Source: Posidonia oceanica (lineage: Eukaryota > Streptophyta > Magnoliopsida > Alismatales > Posidoniaceae). From it: a stretch of 64,000 nucleotides of DNA. Each line of letters begins with the position of its first letter. Within the stretch, counting starts at the first letter, position 1. Shown in pieces: positions 33,796 through 44,610 of this stretch. The DNA is taken from positions 129,241,001 through 129,305,000 of the forward strand of contig JAZBRS010000029.1 in NCBI GenBank assembly GCA_037176725.1, in the 5' to 3' direction. The notes beneath the pieces were generated by a model. It saw nothing but the letters and a program-made list of their open reading frames with translations, was not told the origin of the DNA and made no database searches. The translations under genes were made by a program, and so were the position numbers.

Positions 33796-36081
33796 ATGTG
33801 CACGGAAGTCACGCGATCGGGGAGGGTCTACAAGCCTACAGCACTAGTGGTAAGACCCAGCTGTCCAGCACCCGCTGCACCCCCACTAGCAAGCCAACCT
33901 GCAGCACCCCCAGCATCAAGCCAACCCTCTGTACCTAGCATAGCAAAGCCTACCCCCAAAGCATCTCCTTCTACCACCAAAAAGCCGCACCACAAGGCAG
34001 ACATCACCTCCCAGCTTAGGAGGGTTAAGGCAGACATTTCAATTTGGAACCTTATACACTCATCTTCCGAACACCGCGAGGCTTTCCTCCGAGTGTTCCA
34101 AGATGCCCATGTGTCCCAAGCTATAGAGCCTGCAGCCTTGGAAAGCATGGTTGGCGTCATCGCAGAGCCTCAGATCATCTCTTTCACGAGCGATGAGCTA
34201 CCTTCGGCGAGGATTAATCATAACCAGCCCCTTTTTGTCACAGTGCAATACAAAAACTTCCGCATTCCCTTGTCGCTAGTTGATAACGGGTCAGGCCTTA
34301 ATGTCTGTCCCTTGCGCATAGCAACCAAGCTCGGATTCAAAGCCGAGGATATCACCCCGGTGATAAAGGGAATGACAACTTTTGACAATACCCACCATGA
34401 CTCCCTAGGGATTTTGATTATTCCTCTCGAGATTGGCCCGGTCGTATTCGATGTAGAATTCTACATTGTCGACTTGGAGTCCAATTTTAATCTTCTGCTT
34501 GGGCGCCCTTGGCTGTATAAGCATCAGGTCATCCCCTCGACCCTCCACTGCATGATCAAGTTTCGCCGCGACGACGATGTTATCGTTGTCATGGCAGAAA
34601 ACTTCAAGAAAGAGCGGATCGAGGCGGTTGCACCTATCTCTTCGCAGACTGTCCCCTTTGACCCTGAGCTTTCAGATGCTTTATATCGCATTAATCGGTG
34701 TGAGCCGGTTAACTTTATACCTGATCTTGAACACGTCAACTCCTTGGCCGTTCACAGCAACCCCTTCCGGATGATCAAAAACGTCTATCACAGGTGGGGC
34801 TATGTCAAGGGAACGCTGCTCGGGCGATACGCCCAGGGAATCGCTGAGCTGGTCAGAGTAGCGGAGCGCAGAGACTCTGAAGGTCTCGGATACGACCTGC
34901 AATGTAGCGAAGATAGATGCCAGCAGCCAAAGAATCAAAGGATCGCCATCCCTCGGGACCTCACTAACTTCACCAGTGCAAGTACCCTTGATGCAAGCAG
35001 TAGTGAAGCCCCTGCGCAGCAAGTATCCTGCTTGAGCTCACCGCTGTCGACAGAGGAATGGGTCTGCATTGAGGACTACTATTCTGATGAGGAGCAGTCT
35101 GGCATAGTTGAAGCGGCCCCAACCAGCAGCAAGGATCAGCTCAGCGTGGCAGCATCTCGGTCAGTCTGTTTGGCACTCACTAACGCAGCAGCAGATTTAG
35201 TAGGCCCTGTGGTGGGATTGACAGCTTCTCCTCTTCCTGCAGTTTCACCCATGTCACAGACAGCCATGGTAGCAGCTCCGAAGTCAGGAGCATCCCCTCC
35301 GGCACCATCCAGCAATCCGCTTGTGGCCGCAGCCGCACTAACATGGAAATCACCTTCTCCGACGGCGCAATCAGTAGGATCAGACGGCAGCGTGACTCGG
35401 CCCGCTTCATTGATAGTGCCACAAGCAAGCCAGGCGGCTCTATCAGGCACACTACTGTCAGCTTCAGCAGATCCTGCCTTGTGGAAGATGCTTGCCGCCG
35501 CTACAGGGAGACAACCACTGTCACCCATGGGCATCGGTGCTTTGTCCCTCGGCATTGCTGCCCAACCATCGGCCCTCCAGAGGAGCACCTATGCCTCCCC
35601 TCTAGCAGCAGCAGTGACCTTGGCAGCCTACCCAATAGCAGCAAAGCAAGTGCCCCAAGTAGCAGCAGCATGTCCCACGGTCGGCCCAGAGCCAGAAGCC
35701 ATCGCCGCCTACTACGTCGACTCACCCTCGGATGAGGAGGGAGGAGCGGCTGTAGAGGCTCAGATCGACTTTGCGATGGGAGACTTGGAGCAGCTGTTCC
35801 AAGAGCAACTCATGTCGCTGGCAGAGGACACTGCAGAGCATCAGGCAGCGAGGAAGGGGAAAGCCATGGTCATGGATCCCTCCCTGCAAGAAGACCACAC
35901 CTCTATCATGGTTCTAGAGGAGGATCTTGCAGCAGCAGCGCCCACTAGACCAGATGAGCTGATCACCCTGCAGCCGGGTGGTGGGTCTAGATGGTTTGTG
36001 CAGCACATGCCCCACTCAAGCAGTGCAGTAAGCGGCAGTACATAGATCTGCTGCCAGCCTGACATATTCCCTGCAAGCACA
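33796..36081 (+). pseudogene. pol: Element B: retropepsin-like protease and acidic linker
   Basis: This is in frame with gag, so gag-pro was probably one polyprotein. TRSGRVYKP at the start is a typical Tat/Ogre gag-pro junction. The protease lies at about 34,200-34,570, with the catalytic motif LVDNGSGLNV (Asp codon at 34,282) and the ILGRPWL-like motif LLLGRPWLYKHQ. Downstream is a 1.4 kb Ser/Ala/Pro-rich linker with acidic stretches (DYYSDEEQS, DSPSDEEGG). A TAG at 36,043 interrupts the frame, which then continues into the Ala/Gln repeat. It would process the Gag-Pol precursor. It looks degraded only by stops. Confidence 0.85.
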
Positions 36082-36492
36082 TTGGAAAATGTAGAAGAGG
36101 CAGTAGCATCAGCAGTATCAGCATTAGCAGCACAGCAAGCATCAACAGCAATAGCATCAGCCTCAGCATCAGCATCAGTAGCACAGCAAGCATTAGCACC
36201 CGCAGCATTAGCATCAGCAGCACAGCAAGCATTAGCCCCTGCAGCATCAGTATCAATAGCACAACAAGCAACCGCACAAGCATCAGTAGCACAACAAGCA
36301 TTAGCACCTGCAGCATCAGCATCAACAGCACAGCAAGCAACCACACAAGCAGCAGTAGCATCGCAAGCAACCACACAGGCAGCAACCGCACAAGCAGCAA
36401 CAGCACAGCAAACAACTGCACAAGCATCAGCAGCGCAGCAAGCAACCGCACAGTCAGCATTAGCACAGGCAGCAGCACAGATCACAGTATAG
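36082..36492 (+). repeat. Element B: Ala/Gln-rich GCA-CAA repeat inside the polyprotein
   Basis: In the same frame as the protease, about 135 codons encode repeated blocks of the type AQQALAPAASAS and AQQATAQA. The DNA is a degenerate minisatellite of GCATCAGCAGCACAGCAAGC-like units. It ends at a TAG at 36,490, where CAG is likely ancestral. It sits between protease and reverse transcriptase. Its function is unknown; it could be a flexible spacer or a slippage expansion. Confidence 0.8.
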
Positions 36493-36599
36493 TTAGTAGA
36501 GTTAGCGGAATCAGCAGAGTCAGCAACAGCAAAGCAAGCAGAGCAGGCAGAGCAAATTGCCAACACAGAGGTCGCACGCCGAGGATACAGAAACACTCG

Positions 36600-37815
36600 G
36601 GTGAGCGTGACCATCCTGAAGCATCACAGGGCCAAGCAGCAGAACATTTGCACTCCTTCGATATCTCAGACCCCACCTTTGAGAAGGAGATCCTCTCGGA
36701 ACTCATTGCATATGGAGAGGAGGATGATACAGGCGAAGATGAGAATGATGAACCATCGCCTGAGTTCTGGCCCCACAACGACGATCCAGAAGGCCCCAAC
36801 CTCCATGTCGAAGAAGAGACGGAGGTTGTCAGCATCGGCATTGTAGAAGAAGCCAGAGAGGTCCGCATTAGCACCCATCTGTCGCCCCAGGCTAGAGCAG
36901 AATTCATTGCATTCTTGAAAGAGTATGCAGATGTCTTCGCTTGGAGCTATGAAGATATGGTCGGCCACGACGTTGAAGTAGTCGTGCACAACCTGCCTTT
37001 AGATCCAGATGCAAAGCCAGTAAAGCAAAAGCTAAGAAGATGGCGACTGCAGTGGCTACTCATGATCAAAGAGGAGATCATGAAGCAGCACATGGTTAAC
37101 TTCCTCAAGGTCGTCCTTTACCCTGAATGGCTTGCAAACGTTGTGCCAGTGCCCAAGAAGGATGGCCGATTCTACATGTGCATCGACTATCGGGACCTAA
37201 ACAAGGCGAGTCCCAAGGATGATTTCCCACTACCGCACATTGACGTCCTAGTCGACAACACTGTAGGGCACAAAATGCTCTCTTTTATGGACGACTTCTC
37301 CGGCTACAACCAAATCAAACTAACGGAAGAAGACACGGAGAAAACCTCCTTATCACCCATTGGGGTGTCTTCTGCTACCAGGTTATGCTGTTTGGGCTGA
37401 AGAACGCCGGCACAACCTATCAGTGGGCAATGACTGCATTATTCCACAACCTCATGCACCAAGAAGTTGTGGTTTACGTGGTTGATATGATTGCCAAGAC
37501 CAAAGAGCCTGAGGATCACCTCACCTGTCTAAGGAAGCTCTTTGACTGCTTGAGGAAATACAAGCTGCGTCTCGACCCCAGCAAATGCGTATTTGGGGTA
37601 TCTTCTGGCAAGCTCCTGGGCTACATCGTTAGCCAGAGGGGGATTGAAGTGGACCCGATGAAGGCAAAAGCCATCATGGACATGCCACCCCCCAAGACTG
37701 AAAAAGAAGTCCGAGGCCTGCTCGGACACCTGCAGTATATCAGTCGGTTCATCGCACAGCTCATGCCTATCTGCGAATCGATCTTCAAGCTCCTGAAGAA
37801 GCATGCACAAATCAA
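36600..37815 (+). pseudogene. pol: Element B: reverse transcriptase
   Basis: RT copies the element RNA into DNA. It is in a different frame from the protease; the shift lies near 36,560-36,600. Landmarks: FAWSYEDMVGHD; VPKKDGRFYMCIDYRDLNKA; FPLPHIDVLVD; FMDDFSGYNQIKL; then a one-base frameshift near 37,340-37,385; VMLFGLKNAGTTYQ in the next frame. The catalytic box is read YVVDM (37,475-37,489) where YVDDM is expected, so the first of the two metal-binding Asp residues is Val. The finger-palm-thumb order and the thumb motif LLGHLQYISRFIAQL are complete. The 'FPLPHID' and 'MCVDYRDLN' types fit the Tat/Ogre branch. Non-functional as sequenced. Confidence 0.92.
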
Positions 37816-38369
37816 CTAGAGTGAGGAGTGCTAAGCTGCATTTGACAAAATCAAGCAGCTCCTGATCAGACCTCCTGTTTTGGTTCCTCCCACACTGGAG
37901 AGACCTCTGCTTCTCTACCTTTCTACCATGCAGCATTTCATGAGCGCCGTCTTGGGCCAGCATGACGAATCTAGTAGAAAGGAGCACGCCATTTACTACC
38001 TGAGCAAGAAATTCAATGATTGCGAAGCCAGGTATAGTGCAATAGAGAAGATCTGCTTATCTCTCTTCTGGGCAGTGCAGAAACTGAGACACTACATGAT
38101 GACGTACCCAGTTCGGCTTCTATGCTGGCATGATCCCATCAAGTTTCTTTTCCAAAAGCCAGCCATGGTGGGCAGATGCGTCAAGTGGCAGGTGTTGTTG
38201 TCTCAATACGACATCACCTTCGTCACGCAGCGAGCCATGAAGGGCCAAGCCATGGCAGATCACCTTGCTGGCTTTCCCTTGCCTAAGTACCAGCCTCTCC
38301 AAATGCAGTTCCTGGATGAGGATATCCTTTTTGCAATGGAGGACTCTGGTGAGGAGGAACCTGAAGACC
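37816..38369 (+). pseudogene. pol: Element B: gypsy RNase H domain
   Basis: It continues from RT after a TAG at 37,816 (Trp expected) and a TAA at 37,831 (Gln expected). Landmarks are AAFDKIKQLL, LYLSTMQHFMSAVLGQHD, KEHAIYYLSKKFNDCEARYSA (given here as the connection motif, 21 residues split: KEHAIYYLSKKF and NDCEARYSA), LFWAVQKLRHYM and MADHLAG. This domain removes the RNA strand of the RNA-DNA hybrid. In Tat elements this domain is often catalytically poor, and here the expected first acidic position is also not obvious. Confidence 0.85.
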
Positions 38370-38790
38370 AAGAGCAGTGGCAGCTATACTTTGATGGCGC
38401 TGTCAATAAGAAGAGTCGAGGCATAGGCGCAGTGCTTACCACGCCGTAGGGATAGATGATCCCCTTTGCAAGGAAGCTGACCTTCAAATGCACTAATAAT
38501 GAAGCAGAATATGAAGCATGCATCCTGGGATTGAAGGTCGCGCTCGAGCATGAGGCGCAGAAGCTGCATGTGCACGACGATGCCATGCTAGTGATCTCCC
38601 AAGTGAATGGCGATTGGAGAACAAAGGATCCAAAGCTTGTGCCATATCACGAACACCTACTGAAGCTGATAGAGGAATTCGCAAGCATCCACTTCTCATA
38701 CATGAACAGGGCAAGGAACGCATATGCAGATGTGCTTGCAACCTTGGCGTCCTGGCATAGTATACCTGAAGACCGTGCAGTGGATGTATC
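38370..38790 (+). pseudogene. pol: Element B: second, archaeal-type RNase H (aRNH)
   Basis: This additional RNase H domain between the gypsy RNase H and integrase is diagnostic of the Tat lineage. Candidate active-site residues are visible in order: YFDGA (Asp), NNEAEYEA (Glu), HDDAMLVISQ (Asp) and ARNAYADVLA (Asp). Two TAG codons at 38,447 and 38,453 fall between the first two motifs. Otherwise the frame is open and continues directly into integrase. The intact catalytic set suggests it was functional until recently. Confidence 0.88.
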
Positions 38791-40092
38791 AGTTACTGGC
38801 ATGGAGCAGCCTACACATTGCATGAGCATAAAGGAGGCAGACCCAGTAGAAGAGCAGCCTTGGTACCATGATATCAAGACCTTCCTAGAGTCTGGCAACC
38901 ACCCACCTGGCACCTCAGCAGCAGATAAAAGAACTTTGGCGTGTCTGACGTCGAAGTATGTGTTACGAGCAGGGCAGCTTTATAGAAGATCATACAGTCA
39001 GATGCTCCTGTGCTGCTTGAGCAAAGCAGAGGCCGACACGCTAATGCTCCAAGTTCATGCAGGGACTTACGGTCCGCATATGAATGGCGTGCTGTTAGCC
39101 AAGAAGATTATGCTCCAGGGCTACTTCTGGTCAACCATGGAGGCAGACTGCTGCCAGTTTGTGCGTAGATACCACAACTACCAGATCCATGGTAATCTCA
39201 TGCACGCTCCCCCGCAGCAACTGCACAGCATGTCCTCGCCATGGCCCTTCTCCACTTGGGGGATTGATGTCATCGGCGCTATACACTCTGTTGCTTCGAA
39301 TGGTCATCGCTTCATCCTGGTAGTGATAGACTACTTCACTAAGTGGGTGGAAGCAATCTCCTACAAGGCAGTCACCGCCGCGGCGACAGAAAAGTTCATT
39401 AGAAACAACATCGTCGCCCGGTATGGGGTCCTGCATGCAATCATCTTTGATAACGGCTCGAACTTCATTGCAAAGAGGATCGAGGAGTACCTACAAGACC
39501 TCCAGATCAAGCATCACAGATCCTTGCCCTATCAGCCACAGATGAATGGAGCAGTGGAATCTGAGAACAAAAACATTGTGAAAATAATGAAAAAGATGGC
39601 AGAAACCCACAAAGACTGGCATGACAAGCTTCCGTACGCACTCTGGGTGTACAGGACATCGGTGCGGACCTCGACAGGGGCCACCCCATACTCGCTGGCG
39701 TACAGCATGGAGGCAGTGCTACCCAGTGAAGTAAAGATCCCTTCGCTGCGGATCCTACGAGAAACTGAGCTGGAAGAAGCAAAGTGGGTTGAAGACCACT
39801 GCGTCTAGCTCAACCTGATTGACGAGCGTAGATTGCGTCCAGCACAATGCTCACTACTACCAAAAGCGAATGGCTAGAGCGTACCTGAAGAAAGTGCGGC
39901 CCAGAAGCTTCCAGTCAGGAGATCTCATCCTACGAGCCATCCACCTGCCAGACGGTCGAGGCAAATTCCAACTAGCGCGGCCCCTTTGTGGTCAAGTAGG
40001 CATTTTCTAGCGGCGTAGCAATTCTTGAGGACATGGACCAGGCTGGGTAGTCAGAGTCGGTCAACGCATGCTACCTCAAGAAGTACTATTAG
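38791..40092 (+). pseudogene. pol: Element B: integrase
   Basis: Integrase inserts element DNA into the chromosome. The N-terminal zinc domain keeps both His (HAGTYGPHMNG) but the paired Cys are both Tyr (codons 39,170 and 39,179; RYHNYQ where CHKCQ is usual). The core has Asp in STWGIDVIGAIH, Asp in IIFDNGSNF and Glu in NGAVESENKNIVKI, the D,D,E triad. The frame is open to a TAG at 39,806. The C-terminal domain follows with at least two frameshifts (KRMARAYLKKVRPRSFQSGD at about 39,868-39,927, then an ...AILEDMD... stretch and ...ACYLKKYY) and ends at tandem TAGs near 40,090. The loss of the zinc-binding Cys pair and the frameshifts make it inactive. Confidence 0.92.
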
Positions 40093-41367
40093 TAGTTCGG
40101 CCCTCGCATTGTAGAGCATTCTCTCCCGTCCTATCCTTTGCATTCTCATCACCTTTGTACATTCTTGTGCATTCCAACCTTGCCCCTCTACATTCTTGCA
40201 CCCTTTGCACATATCCATGCATTTTCACCTCTTTCAGCATATCTCATTCAAAATCTGAAAAATCACTAGCAAAAATCATGCATTGCATTCGGCACGATGA
40301 TGAAATCAGAAGTGCTTGCCTGCTCTGGAAGGAGTCTACCCTGCCTCATCTGACACTACTTAGATGTCTTAGCTAGTGAGAGAGCCACCACTCAGTAAGA
40401 ACAGGCGAAATACCCAAACCCTCTAGGACTTGCGCCTCCTGAGGGAGATAAAATGCTAGGGTGTGAGCAAGAGTGTGAGCAAAGAATATATGTCTAAGCA
40501 TGGGCGCAAAAGAAAAAGCAAGCAAATAGAAGGCGAAGACAGAAGTAGGCCCTAGAGATAGAGGCGTGCAGTGTAACCTCATCCCTCCAACTTGCCTTGG
40601 AGAGGAGTCGAAGTTCGCGCCTGGCAAATCTATTACTCCCACAGGGTCTAACCACCCCTGTCTAGCAAGTAGCTCCACAGCTTCCAACCAGGTGCCCATT
40701 ACCTCCAAGTTAGGGATAGGGGAAACCTACACGCCTATGAGGGAGCAAAGCAAAAAAAGAAAAAAAAAAAGCAAAAAATGAAAAGAGTAGGTATAGGTCC
40801 TTGAGAGTTTGGCATGGAGCCTGTTCTCATCACACCACTACCCAAGCATTGCAATAACCCTTTCTAAAGTGCCACCAGCAAGTTAGGAGTTTGAGTAGAG
40901 TCCAGTGAGTCAAGGACCACTCTCTTCCTCTGCAGCAGGCACTAAGCACTCCATATGCTGAGGGCTACAGCAATCATAATTCATGCATATATCCACCGCA
41001 TAGCAATCATAAACCATGCATACATACACAGCATCGACCATTCCTTTTCTCTTGACATCCCGCTCTGCAAAGCTCGACACTGAGACAGTACTTCTACCAA
41101 GCACACATTGACCTCCTCCGAATTGCGCTAGTCCAGAGCTCCGACCAGCCATTCTCCTATGCAAGCAGAGCTTCCTCTGTCTGAACATGCTTAATACCTG
41201 CATTTTGAATGCTAATTGTTTAGCATGCTAAACTGCTTTGCTAGCTTTGAAATCTACTTCTTTATCAGCCAGTGGTTACATGCTTGTATTTGATCTGATA
41301 AACTGCAACCTTGCTTACAGGTACCTGAGTATTCTACACCAGCCCCCTGCATTTTCCCTCTTGCGCA
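40093..41367 (+). other. Element B: noncoding spacer between integrase and the DUF7745-like ORF
   Basis: About 1.3 kb without a gene that I can support. It includes an A-rich patch at 40,745-40,785 and GC-balanced sequence with many GCATTC and ACTCC words. There is no LTR or repeat boundary inside, so the downstream ORF belongs to the same element. Confidence 0.6.
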
Positions 41368-42570
41368 ATGGGATTCCCTATCTTGGTTACCCCGATGCAT
41401 TGCTCCGGGACCCTGCGAGAGTGGATTGGCAAGCTCACTGAAGCTGACCGCGAGAAGTTGCGCACCTGGGGCATTCCATCCAAGCTTCTGAAGGCAGCTG
41501 ACGTCGAAGTGAGCCGGCATCTCCTCTCTGCTGCTACAAGGTTCCGGAAACCGGCACACCATGTCTTTCGCTTTGGTAGGACAGAGCTGATGCCTACACT
41601 AGAGGAGGTGCGCCGGATCTGTGGCTTCTCCAAGATCATGGGGCCAATTGTTTTTGTAAGGCGCGACAGATACATTGCAGTCCTGAGCTAGCTGTCTAGG
41701 CTATCTACAGAAAGCTGCCAGCAAAGACTAATCTGCACCAGCGGGCTCACACCCCTACTCCACCTAGCATACTTTGATGAGACTATGGAAAAGCGTGCAG
41801 AACTCGGAGACGAGCTGTGGCTCCAGGGATTTGTCACCCGCTTCCTAAGCGAGCTGATTTTCACGCTTGGCCGGATGATGGTTACAATCGAGATTGCCGA
41901 GATTGCACTTGCAGTGGTGACCCGGTAGATTGACCTGGCACCAGTCGTCCTCGCAGAGACCTACCGTGGACTAGACTGTGTCGCACATCGTTGCCGCCAC
42001 TTCCATGGCTGCGGAGCACTCATGTAGATCTAGCTAGTTGCACACCTAGAGATGGACATTCTGCACCCTCAGAGACATGCCATCGAAACATACTACAGTA
42101 GCGGCCATGCAAGGACCATCAAGAGCATCCCAGAAGTGCACAAGAAGCTGTCCGAGCTGACGGATGATGCAGTAACTTGGCGTATCATCCCGTCCGCAGC
42201 AGAGCCGTTCACTGTCTTCTTTGGCACCCGCGACATGCGACTCGTGGTGTTGCCAGGATTCACCAGGGTCATGGAGTACCACCCCATCCGGGTCATGCGA
42301 CAGTTTGGCTTCCAGCAAGGCGCCTTTGTGGATAGCACAGCACCAAGGCTCCTGCAGACCTATCCTCTCAGTTCAACAGCCACAACAGCAGAGCTAGCAG
42401 ACCTGAAGTAGCATGGACTGCAGTTGATCGACATAGTAGTAACAAAAGGGTCAGGATGCACTCCTGAGTACGTGACTGAGGTGCAGGGACTCTGGCCCAT
42501 CAGTGAGATCCCACCTGGCGCCCCACAGTTCTCTGACTCCAGGAAATCGAAGAAGGCTCGAACCAGTTAG
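41368..42570 (+). pseudogene. Element B: DUF7745-like accessory ORF downstream of integrase
   Basis: A single 400-codon frame runs from the Met at 41,368 to a TAG at 42,568 with no frameshift. It is interrupted by five TAG codons only (41,689, 41,926, 42,025, 42,031, 42,409). The order matches the plant DUF7745 / plant-mobile-domain-like fold: an entry segment with VFRFGRTELMPTLEEVRRIC (family pattern FG...L.PT.EEY..LL), an all-helical middle with LAPVVLAETYRGLDCVAHRC followed by FHGCGALM (family pattern PAILAETFRSLNACRR...F.GCAQLLL), then VTWRIIP and a YHPIRVMRQFGFQQGAFV segment near the C-terminus. It ends in a basic KSKKART tail. The function of DUF7745 is unknown. It is sense-oriented, 1.3 kb after integrase and before the 3' arrays. 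The assignment is from remembered family patterns. Confidence 0.75.
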
Positions 42571-42770
42571 GGCATCCGTGCGATTGCTTGCTTGTTCAGT
42601 TTTTTTGAATCATGCTATTTTTTTTTCTTTGCCTAGCATAGGCATGTAACCAGAGATTCAATCTATACAAAGACGTTTCACGCCATTTGTTTGTGTTGCA
42701 TGGCCTGCCCTATGCATAGTCAGTTCTTGCCAAGATACTGCAGAACACGCATCAAGCACTTCAGAGAGTT
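42571..42770 (+). other. Element B: short spacer after the accessory ORF
   Basis: T-rich 200 bp with no gene or clear signal, leading into the first tandem array. Confidence 0.5.
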
Positions 42771-43012
42771 AGCAGCATGCAATCAGCACTCTCAACAAGG
42801 GAGCTGCAGCAAAGTTCCCCCTGCAATCACATGCAATCAACACTCACAGCAAGGGAGCTACAGCAAAGTTCCCCCCCACAATCAACATGCAATCAGCACT
42901 CTCAACAAGGGAGCTGCAGCAAAGTTCCCCCCCCCCCCCCGCAATCAACATGCAATCAGCACTCTCAGCAAGGGAGCTGTAGCCAAGTTCTCCCTACAAT
43001 CAACATGCATGC
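42771..43012 (+). repeat. Element B: 55-60 bp tandem array with a C14 run
   Basis: Four copies (starts near 42,779, 42,837, 42,892 and 42,953) of a unit with CAATCAGCACTCTCAACAAG then GGAGCTGCAGCAAAGTTCCC. The third copy ends in 14 consecutive C (42,927-42,940). Confidence 0.88.
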
Positions 43013-43249
43013 AAGAACCTCTGTAGACCCATGCCGTCAAGCAAGCAATGCCGTAGCGCTTTTGCTTGGTTCGCTCCGGGCTGGTATCCCTAACTACTCG
43101 TTTGGCAAACACGTTAGTTTTGTCTGCATTTCTTCACTTTCTCGATGCTAGGGACGCTTTGGCTACCCCCTGGTATCATTCCTGATACCAAGGGCATCTT
43201 TTTTAGCTGCCCTCTAGTATCGCTCCCTTTCCCCCTTCTTTTCTCTTTG

Positions 43250-44610
43250 CGCAACTTCGCTCCGTGCGGACGAAGTCCTCTGCCTGTTTCCTCGTGCGAG
43301 GTCAGGCCCACTTGCTTCCTTGGGAGAGGGCAAGCCCTACTGGACTCCGTGCAGACGGAGCCCCTGTCTGTTTCCTCGTGCGAGGATCAGCCCCGCTTGC
43401 TTCCTCGGGTGAGGACAAGCACTAGCGCAGCTCCATATGGATGGAGTTTCCCTGTTTCCTCGGGCGAGGATCAGGCCCACTTGTTCCTCGGCCGAGGACA
43501 AGCCTATGCATGCCCCGCTTGCTTCCTCGTGCAAGGACAAGCCCCCTTCGGCGACTTCGCTTCGTGCGGACGAAGTCCCACACTTGCTTCCTCGAGCGAG
43601 GACAAGCTCTTCTCAGGACCCCGTATGCTCGGAGTCCTTCCCTGTATCCTCGTGCGAGGATCAGCCCTTGCGTGGCTTCGCTCCATGCAGACGATGCCCC
43701 CGTTTGCCCTTCCCCTTTCTTTCTCTCTCGCTTGCCTTCTAGTTCGGCCGGAGGAGACGCCTCTCTTCCCTCGCACGTTCTTGGAGTCCTGCCTTCCTCT
43801 CTTGCTTGCTTCCTCGTGCGAGGACAAGCTTCTTTTTCTTTTCGCGCGACTCCGCTCCGTGCAGACGGAGTCCCGCTTGCTTGCTCCCTCGGGCGAGGAC
43901 AAGCCTCTTTCTTCTTCCCCTCCTACTTGCTTCCTCGGGTGAGGACAAGCCTTTTTCCTTTTCGCGTGACTCCACTCCGTGTGGTACAGGGTCCCGCCTG
44001 CTTACTTCCTCGGGTGAGGACAAGCCTCTTTCTTCTTTCCTTCCACGTGACTCCACTCCGTGCAGATGGAGTCCCGCCTGCTTGCTTCCTCGGGCGAGGA
44101 CAAGCCCGCTTGCTTCCTCATGCGAGGACAAGCCCCCCTGTGACTTCGCTCCGTGCGGACGAAGTCCCCCCAATTTCCTCGGGCGAGGATTAGGCCCACT
44201 TGCTTCCTCGTGCGAGGACAGGCCCCCCTGTGACTTCGCTCCGTCTGGACGAAGTCCTCCCTGTTTCCTCGGGCGAGGATCAAGCCCGCTCGTTTCCCCG
44301 GCCGGAGATGAGCCCCCTTGGCAACTTCGCTCCGTACGGACGAAATCCCCTGTCTGTTTCCTCGGACGAGGATCAGGCCCCGCTTGCTTCCTCGAGCGAG
44401 GACAAGCCCCCCCGAATTCCGTCCGTGCGGAATCCCCTGCTTGCTTCCTCGGGCAAGGACAAGCCTTTTCCGGCTCCGTCTGCACGGAGACCGCGCTTGC
44501 ATCCTCGGGCGAGGACAAGCTCTTCTCAGGACCCCTTATGTTTGGAGTCCTTCCCTGTATCCTCGTGCGAGGATCAGCCCTTGCGTGGCTTTGCTCCGTG
44601 CAGATGATGA
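43250..44610 (+). repeat. Element B: palindrome-rich array (CCTCGGGCGAGG / CTTCG...CGAAG)
   Basis: An irregular array of two hairpin classes. Short perfect palindromes such as CCTCGTGCGAGG (43,291), CCTCGGCCGAGG (43,486) and CCTCGGGCGAGG alternate with long ones of form GACTTCG...CGAAGTC or GACTCCG...CGGAGTC (43,848-43,872). Between them stand GACAAGC and TTGCTTCC spacers. It is related to the regular array of element E. Frames through it are artefacts. Confidence 0.88.

Noticed and set aside
35841..36614. 257-codon minus-strand ORF rich in Cys/Ala
   Set aside because: It is the antisense of the Ala/Gln-encoding GCA repeat of element B.
36600..36632. Possible short intron (GTGAGC...ACAG) between protease and RT
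   Set aside because: It would be about 29 nt, too short for a plant intron; the frame on both sides is coding-like, so a simple indel is more likely.
38456..39808. Possible intact host integrase-like gene
   Set aside because: It is continuous with the RT and RNase H domains and is the integrase of element B, with a lost zinc-site Cys pair.
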